A stretch of DNA of 64,000 bases from Streptomyces rubradiris (GTDB lineage Bacteria > Actinomycetota > Actinomycetes > Streptomycetales > Streptomycetaceae). The translations under genes and the position numbers were made by a program. The stretch's first letter is position 1. Each line of letters begins with the position of its first letter. The notes beneath the pieces were generated by a model. The model had not been told where the DNA came from and ran no database searches. It saw nothing but the letters and a program-made list of their open reading frames with translations. The stretch is taken from the NCBI RefSeq assembly GCF_016860525.1, contig NZ_BNEA01000015.1:310001-374000 (forward strand), read 5' to 3'. Shown one piece after another: positions 59,773-64,000 of this stretch.

Positions 59773-60312
59773 ATGGCCGGTAGTCATCACGACAAGCACG
59801 TCTTTCCCGAACTCAAAACCAACGTCTCCGGATTGACGTTGTGTGTACTCACTGCTGAGCAAGCCGATGAATATTACGCGCTCATCGACCGAAATCGCGC
59901 ACACCTCACCCAGCACGGCGACTACCAGGCGCTGGCCGCATCGGACTACAAGAGGGCACATGCCGAGCTGCTCAACGACCCCAGCCCGTCCCTCCGCTGC
60001 GGCGTCCTCCTTCACAGCGCCCTCGTCGGCCGCGTTGACCTTGTGGCCGTCAACCCACCCAAATACGGCTTCGGATACTGGCTCGACCACGAGGCAACGG
60101 GACATGGATACGCCACTGCAGCCTGCCGTGCGCTGATCGAGTACGGAGCCACTATGTTGGGCGCCACCGACGTGTTCGCGGGCGTCACCCACGGAAATGG
60201 GAAGAGTAGCGCCGTGCTGATCCGGCTCGGCTTCAAGGTCGCCGAGGTCTTCGAGACCTACACCCGCTACCACCGGGCCCTCGTCGCCTCACCCTGCGCA
60301 TATCCTGCGTAA
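59773..60312 (+). CDS. GNAT acetyltransferase (RimJ/RimL-like), passenger gene
   Basis: The 179-residue protein has the GNAT fold: LTLCVLTAEQADEYYALIDRNRAHLTQHGDY starts like RimJ/RimL N-acetyltransferases, GFGYWLDHEATGHGYATAACRALIEYG holds the acetyl-CoA loop (Q/RxxGxG/A type, here GHGYAT), and GVTHGNGKSSAVLIRLGFKVAEVFE the C-terminal motif. GC content is lower than in the neighbourhood. It lies wholly inside the terminal repeats, so it travels with the element. TAGGGT (59759-59764) near the ATG suggests its own leaderless promoter. The target might be a protein N-terminus, a toxin or an antibiotic. Confidence 0.85.
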   Translation: MAGSHHDKHVFPELKTNVSGLTLCVLTAEQADEYYALIDRNRAHLTQHGDYQALAASDYKRAHAELLNDPSPSLRCGVLLHSALVGRVDLVAVNPPKYGFGYWLDHEATGHGYATAACRALIEYGATMLGATDVFAGVTHGNGKSSAVLIRLGFKVAEVFETYTRYHRALVASPCAYPA

Positions 60313-60439
60313 CGGTGCGATCGGACCGACCCGGCCCACCGTCAGGCGAACGGGCCCGACATCACCCAATCAACTTCAGTAGCCAAGGGCTGGCCCGTGA
60401 ATGACCTCGGTCGCACCGGGTGGGCTGGCCGTTCGCCCG

Positions 60440-60760
60440 TCACTCCGTGAGGGTGAGGCTGTGCAGGCGGGCGATGCCAAGCATGGTGTGGTGGGAGATG
60501 TTGTGTTCCTCCTTCCAGGCCGGGAGTTCGGTATGACCTCGCTCTCGGCGGTGCGGGGTGATCAGCCCGGTGCCGCGGTAGCCGCCGTCAGCCATCACAG
60601 CCGTGTGGCCGACGGCATCCTTGGCACCGGACAGCCCCCACACCTCGCAGTCGTTGCGGTAGCCGGGCAACCGGTCGACCGACCGCGACGACGAGGTGAC
60701 GTACCGGTAGTTCTTGGACTGCCCGACGACGGTGTGATCATGGCGTCGGTCCCGACCTAC
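60440..60760 (-). pseudogene. IS5-family transposase remnant
   Basis: The minus strand encodes TVVGQSKNYRYVTSS, then PGYRNDCEVWGLSGAKDAV, ADGGYRGTGLITPHRRERGHTELPAWKEEHN and finally ISHHTMLGIARLHSLTLTE. These are parts of an IS5-type DDE transposase in order, but the portion between KEEHN and the C-terminal helix and the whole N-terminal half are gone. The region 60761-60960 holds no recognised gene. Confidence 0.7.
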
Positions 60761-60960
60761 TCAGCCGGCATTCCAGCGACGAGCCCACAGTCCACCGCCG
60801 CCGTGCCGACCGACAGCGCGTCGGCTACCGCGCCGAAAGGGCGTCCTCCCTGGACTCCCTCCACGACCCCGTACGCCCACCCCGCGCTGCTACCCGACGG
60901 AACAACTCCCCCGCTGATCTCTTCCTCCACGGTGTCGAGGTTGGAAAAGGATCACTGGGG

Positions 60961-60991
60961 AACCCCGACGGGTCATTCGCCCGTCGGGGTT
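60961..60991. terminator. hairpin terminator behind the DUF6086 gene
   Basis: AACCCCGACGGG (60961-60972) and CCCGTCGGGGTT (60980-60991) make a perfect 12-bp stem with a seven-base loop. It lies 20 bases after the DUF6086 stop on the minus strand and would end that two-gene transcript. Confidence 0.85.
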
Positions 60992-61011
60992 CTTCTCGCC
61001 TTGTCTGCGGC

Positions 61012-61371
61012 CTATCCCATGGCCCGAGCGAGGACAGCCTTCTCCTGTTGGAAGGCCTCTTCATGCTCGGGCTCCAGCGTGATGGGGGCCCCTGCCCGCT
61101 CAAGCATGATCAGCGAGGTGATGAGCATGCCACGCAGGAGGTCATGAAGCACGACACTCTGCGTCGACGAGTATTCTCGGTACAGATGCTCGACGAATGA
61201 CCGGAACGCAGACACATCCACCTGGCAGTCTCCACGTGGCGTTCCTCCCGTCAGGCCGGGTGACACACGAAGGTGGTCGGCGACTCCCTGAGCGAGAGCG
61301 AAATACATTCGCCCGCTGACGTACCCTGCTTCCCAAAGCGTTTCGTCACCGGCTTCAAACAGGAAACTCAT
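61012..61371 (-). CDS. DUF6086 family protein, possible immunity protein
   Basis: The 119-residue acidic protein begins MSFLFEAGDETLWEAGYVSGRMYFALAQGVADHL and contains VDVSAFRSFVEHLYREY and LHDLLRGMLITSLIMLERAG, as in DUF6086 proteins of Streptomyces. Function of the family is unknown. GAGGGG precedes the ATG, 22 bases after a gene that reads like a toxin tail. GC content is clearly lower than in flanking genes. The order (fragment, then small acidic protein, then terminator) fits a toxin/immunity pair, but this is an inference from context only. Confidence 0.72.
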   Translation of the reverse strand: MSFLFEAGDETLWEAGYVSGRMYFALAQGVADHLRVSPGLTGGTPRGDCQVDVSAFRSFVEHLYREYSSTQSVVLHDLLRGMLITSLIMLERAGAPITLEPEHEEAFQQEKAVLARAMG

Positions 61372-61393
61372 CTTACGCCCCTCATCCTTTGGT

Positions 61394-61624
61394 CTAGTTT
61401 TTCGGGGCTACAACTCTCAACCTGAGGTCGACCCCTGGGTGTTTCTTCCTGAGTTCAGCGATCCGGGCTTCAAGAGTTTCCTTGAAAACGGGATCCATTC
61501 TGTCCGTATCGAACTGCCATCCGATGGGAGCATTGGTATAGCAGTCGCACCCGATATCCTGGGATATTATATCGCGCGACCTCAGGTATTTTTCAAGTTT
61601 CCCGTCGAGATTCTTCTTGAGCAC
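61394..61624 (-). CDS. small protein, possible polymorphic-toxin C-terminal fragment
   Basis: A GTG-started 76-residue frame encodes VLKKNLDGKLEKYLRSRDI, then CDCYTNAPIGWQFDTDRMD and ARIAELRKKHPGVDLRLRVVAP. It reads as the end of a folded domain and has no recognised family. The ribosome binding site is weak and the N-terminus abrupt. It is followed at 22 bases by a DUF6086 gene on the same strand. I consider it a truncated effector/toxin tail left beside its partner. It could also be a complete small protein. Confidence 0.5.
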   Translation of the reverse strand: MLKKNLDGKLEKYLRSRDIISQDIGCDCYTNAPIGWQFDTDRMDPVFKETLEARIAELRKKHPGVDLRLRVVAPKN

Positions 61625-61642
61625 GCTTCGTCACTTGGGTGA

Positions 61643-62164
61643 ATGGTCTTCCGTACTCACCGACGTCTCGCCATCAGCCTTGTGGGCACCTTGGCCGCAA
61701 TAGCAGGGGCGTCCACCCTCGCATACGCGGAGTCTTCATAGTCGGCTACCTCAGGCCCGTTGGACGGGGATGTTCCCCCCGTCGCGGTCGAGGATTACGC
61801 GTATCCGAACGCTTCCCGGATCCTTGCGGAAAAGGGTATTCTACTGAAGAGAGGAGACGGTCATATCATTCTGGCCGATTGCGACAGCTCGGCGAAGCAG
61901 ATCAGGGTACTGACCGTCGCGGATCCCTCGGCCAGCCGTGACGAGGTGTACTGCTTCCGGGCCAACGCCGGTACCGGTCATCTCACCTTGGAACTCCCGA
62001 GGGTTTTCGCCCTGGAAACGGCCGACCATCCCATCAGCGCGGATCTGACTGCCAACGGCGTGAAGACCACTGTCAACGTGCCGGAAGACGGTTTCGAGCC
62101 CGTAGGGGAAGGAACCACGGGCGGCGCCCAGTCCGTTCTCGTCGAGATCCGCGTCACCGGCTAG
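61643..62164 (+). pseudogene. secreted protein gene interrupted by an amber codon
   Basis: ATG 61643 opens a signal peptide (RRLAISLVGTLAAIAGAST, end LAYAESS). TAG at 61739-61741 interrupts it, but the same frame continues as SATSGPLDGDVPP and a complete mature domain to 62164 (YPNASRILAEKGILLKRGDG, YCFRANAGTGHLTLELPRVF, and final VLVEIRVTG). The mature part is of a Streptomyces secreted type of unknown function. A single base change would restore a 173-residue secreted protein. A new start at 61760 would lack the signal. Confidence 0.75.
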
Positions 62165-62370
62165 CCGCGGCCGCCGACCATCCGCCCTCATCGCACAGCC
62201 ATGCGAGCTCGCCAAGCCCGTTAGGCACTCTCAACGACCTTTAGCGAGTGGACGTGCGATAGCACGTGCTCTTCGGGCAGTGGCCCATCCCGCACCGGCC
62301 AGGCCCGGCGTGCTCTCACAAAAGCGGCCCACTGGCCGCGGTGCACCGACGTCAAGGCATCACCCACTTA

Positions 62371-63230
62371 GACGCCATTTCACTTGGTCAGTCTGCGGTG
62401 GCATATGAGGGTCGCGGCGATGGCGGTGAAGGCGAGGAAGTGTTCTGGCTTGCGTTCGTAGCGGCGGTGCAGACGGCGGCAGCCAGACAGCCAGGACACG
62501 GTCCGCTCCACCACCCAGCGGTGCCGGCCCAGGTGCCGGGAGGACTCGATTCCCTTGCGGGCAAGACGATGCCGGATGCCACGGGATGCGAGCCATTGCC
62601 GCAGGTGACGGTAGTCGTAGCCCTTGTCACCGTGCAGTTTGCCGGGCCGCCTGCGCCGTGGGCCGCGGCTGGAGCGGATGGGCGGGATGCCGCGGACCAG
62701 TGGGATGAGGGCCTGGCTGTCGTGGAGGTTGGCGGCGGAGATGCCGATCGACAGGGGCAGGCCCTGGCGGTCGACGATGAGGTGGATTTTCGATCCCTTC
62801 TTGCCGCGGTCGGTCGGATTCGGTCCCGTCAGCTGCCCCCTTTGAGGGCCCGGACGCTGACGGAGTCGATTGCGCACCGCGACCAGTCCAGCTCGCCCCG
62901 GGCACCGAGTTCGTCCAGGACCAGGCGGTGGAGCTTGGCCCACACCCGGGCCTCGGTCCATTCGGTGAACCGCCGGAAGGCCGTCACGCCCGACAGGCCG
63001 AATCCCGGTGGTAACTGGTTCCAGGTGCAGCCCGAGGTGGCCACGAAGATGATCGCGGCCAGCACCTCGCGGTCCCCTCGCCGACGATGCCCTCCACCCT
63101 GCGGGCGAACCGGCGCTGGTGGCACCACCCGCTGGAACAACGTCCACAGGTCATCCGGTGCCATCCGCTCGACAAGCGCAGCAGTCATCACCCCAGACTG
63201 CCGCAAGATAACGCCAAGTGAAATGGCGTC
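62371..63230. mobile_element. IS5-family insertion sequence, apparently complete
   Basis: The 860-bp element has perfect 17-bp terminal inverted repeats (GACGCCATTTCACTTGG at 62371-62387 and its complement at 63214-63230), and is flanked by TTA on both sides (62368-62370 and 63231-63233), a three-base target duplication. Within lie two overlapping transposase frames on the minus strand. Size, ends and target fit the IS427-type subgroup of IS5. It sits 30 bases upstream of a protease gene and probably separates it from its promoter. Confidence 0.9.
62380..63188 (-). CDS. IS5-family transposase (two frames, -1 frameshift)
   Basis: The first frame (63188-62829) encodes MTAALVERMAPDDLWTLFQ to SVSVRALKGGS and then a stop. 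The second, in the -1 frame to 62380, continues TGPNPTDRGKKGSKIHLIVDRQG, HGDKGYDYRHLRQWL (DDE aspartate) and HRWVVERTVSWLSGCRRLHRRYE (DDE glutamate). The overlap holds AAAGGGGGC just before the first stop, a run where ribosomes can slip back one base. Such two-frame transposases are normal in this IS5 subgroup, so the enzyme is probably functional. Confidence 0.88.
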
Positions 63231-63260
63231 TTATTGTTCGCACAGAACGAGTCTCACATC

Positions 63261-64000
63261 ATGCCCAAGCCCCGCGCACGAGTCACACTGACCATCGGCT
63301 TCATGGCCGCGACGCTGGCCGTTGGCTGCCTCACCACCACGGCGTCGGCCGCCACCGGTGACGCCGCCAGCGGTTCCTTGGCCTTCACCGCCCGATTACA
63401 GATAGGCGACAACCTGCGTGCCTGCTCCGGTGTACTGATCGCTCCGCAGTGGCTGGCCACCTCTGCCAACTGCTTCACCGACGACCCAGGAACCGGCCAA
63501 GTCGCCACAGGGAAGCCCAAGTGGAAGACCTTGGCGACCATCGGCCGCACCGACCTCACCACCACCGGCGGCCAAGTCCGGGAAGTGGTCGAACTTGTTC
63601 CCCGTAACGACCGGGACATGGTCATGGCACGCCTGGTCTCACCGACCACCGGCATCGTCCCCGTCCCGCTTGCCACGACCGCACCGACCGTCGGTGAGGA
63701 ACTGACCATCGCGGGCTTCGGGCGGAGCAAGTCCGACTGGGTGCCGAACCAGCTGCACACCGCGGTCCTCACCGTGGAGTCCGTCACCGGCACCACGCTT
63801 GCCCTCGACGGGAAGACGGAGGCGGACTCGATTTGTGCCGACGACAGCGGCGGACCCGTTCTCCGACAGAAGAACGGCAGATACGAACTGGTCGCGCTCG
63901 GCAGCCGGTCATGGCAAGGAGGCTGCTGGGGAGCCGACCCAGCCGAGACCCGTAACAACGCCCTCTCTCCCCGGCTGGACAACATCACAGGAGGCAACAC
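63261..64000 (+). CDS. secreted trypsin-like (S1) protease homologue, partial
   Basis: The frame is open to the end of the window (246 codons seen). After a signal peptide (TIGFMAATLAVGCLTTTASA) comes a chymotrypsin fold: CSGVLIAPQWLATSANCFTDD, RNDRDMVMARL (catalytic aspartate) and CADDSGGPVL (nucleophile serine). The histidine expected in TAAHC reads TSANC, so the His of the triad is replaced by Asn. Similar Streptomyces proteins, some with C-terminal repeat domains, lack this histidine. It may be a non-catalytic binding protein. An IS element lies 30 bases upstream and may have removed its promoter. Only a weak ribosome binding site precedes the ATG. Confidence 0.82.
   Translation, partial: MPKPRARVTLTIGFMAATLAVGCLTTTASAATGDAASGSLAFTARLQIGDNLRACSGVLIAPQWLATSANCFTDDPGTGQVATGKPKWKTLATIGRTDLTTTGGQVREVVELVPRNDRDMVMARLVSPTTGIVPVPLATTAPTVGEELTIAGFGRSKSDWVPNQLHTAVLTVESVTGTTLALDGKTEADSICADDSGGPVLRQKNGRYELVALGSRSWQGGCWGADPAETRNNALSPRLDNITGGN

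Larger units (their letters stand above)
58590..60379. mobile_element. IS630-like element with acetyltransferase passenger
   Basis: The 1790-bp element is bounded by terminal inverted repeats of about 44 bp with four mismatches. The left begins CTGAACTTGATCGGGTGATG (58590-58609) and the right, read inward from 60379, CTGAAGTTGATTGGGTGATG. Both ends are flanked by TA (58588-58589 and 60380-60381), the target duplication of IS630/Tc1 elements. Inside are a broken transposase and an intact GNAT gene. The element cannot move by itself but could be moved by a related transposase. Confidence 0.85.

Noticed and set aside
60825..61103. A 92-codon frame on the minus strand overlapping the DUF6086 end
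   Set aside because: It runs through the terminator hairpin, is Arg/Pro/Ser-rich and has no ribosome binding site.

Overview
The window is high-GC actinobacterial DNA and looks like a Streptomyces chromosome. Third codon positions are strongly GC-rich, GTG starts are common, and the gene families are typical: a gamma-butyrolactone-receptor-like regulator, DUF574 methyltransferase, bL37, SGNH esterase, DUF1206 and DUF6131 proteins, and a PL9 pectate lyase. Many short regulator/effector units and several decaying genes suggest an accessory or arm-like part of the chromosome rather than the conserved core. That placement is inference.

Layout. 1-6.7 kb: LysR remnant, alpha/beta hydrolase, receptor-like TetR divergent from an MFS pump, DUF1206 protein, LytR_C remnant, urea transporter, STAS protein and the tiny ribosomal protein bL37. 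6.8-10.5 kb: GreA/B-like factor, a ClpC-architecture AAA+ unfoldase without the usual ClpP-docking tripeptide, and a degenerate Nudix protein. 10.5-15.4 kb: divergent glycerolipid-like cluster (diacylglycerol-kinase-like enzyme, alkyl-DHAP-synthase-like flavoenzyme, TetR, GlpD). 15.5-22.2 kb: WGR/beta-propeller protein, TetR/SDR pair, ABC-F protein with a possible leader peptide, DUF574 methyltransferase. 22.3-26.3 kb: rifamycin ADP-ribosyltransferase, HxlR/azoreductase pair, mycothiol-dependent-isomerase-like protein, DMT transporter, MarR regulator.

26.4-30.6 kb holds the most notable locus. A 26-residue peptide gene ends in AWYIWY, which I recall as the core of the atropopeptide tryptorubin A. 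A short cytochrome P450 follows it on the same strand. Downstream lie a quercetinase (queD) behind a perfect palindromic operator, a decayed amidohydrolase and an esterase-like hydrolase. A RidA-family gene lies upstream.

30.7-37.4 kb: S33 peptidase and serine hydrolase operon, then a cis-prenyltransferase translationally coupled to a DUF2236/EF-hand fusion, a secreted SGNH esterase and a DUF6131 membrane peptide. 37.4-45.7 kb: M4 metallopeptidase, NodB deacetylase, a sugar ABC importer lacking its own ATPase, and a phosphotransferase. 45.7-53.7 kb: SDR, small Cys-rich protein, leaderless binding-protein homologue, and a TetR-controlled permease/amidohydrolase operon. 53.8-58.6 kb: LacI-type-operator pectate lyase, then a class A beta-lactamase divergent from a LysR/serine-hydrolase pair matching the blaL-blaA-blaB arrangement known in S. 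cacaoi.

58.6-64 kb is a mobile-element zone. It has an IS630-like element with 44-bp terminal repeats, a dead transposase and an acetyltransferase passenger, inserted exactly in the blaB stop codon. An IS5 remnant, a possible toxin-fragment/DUF6086 pair of lower GC, a secreted-protein gene broken by an amber codon, an intact IS5-type element with TTA target repeats, and a trypsin-like protein running off the end follow.
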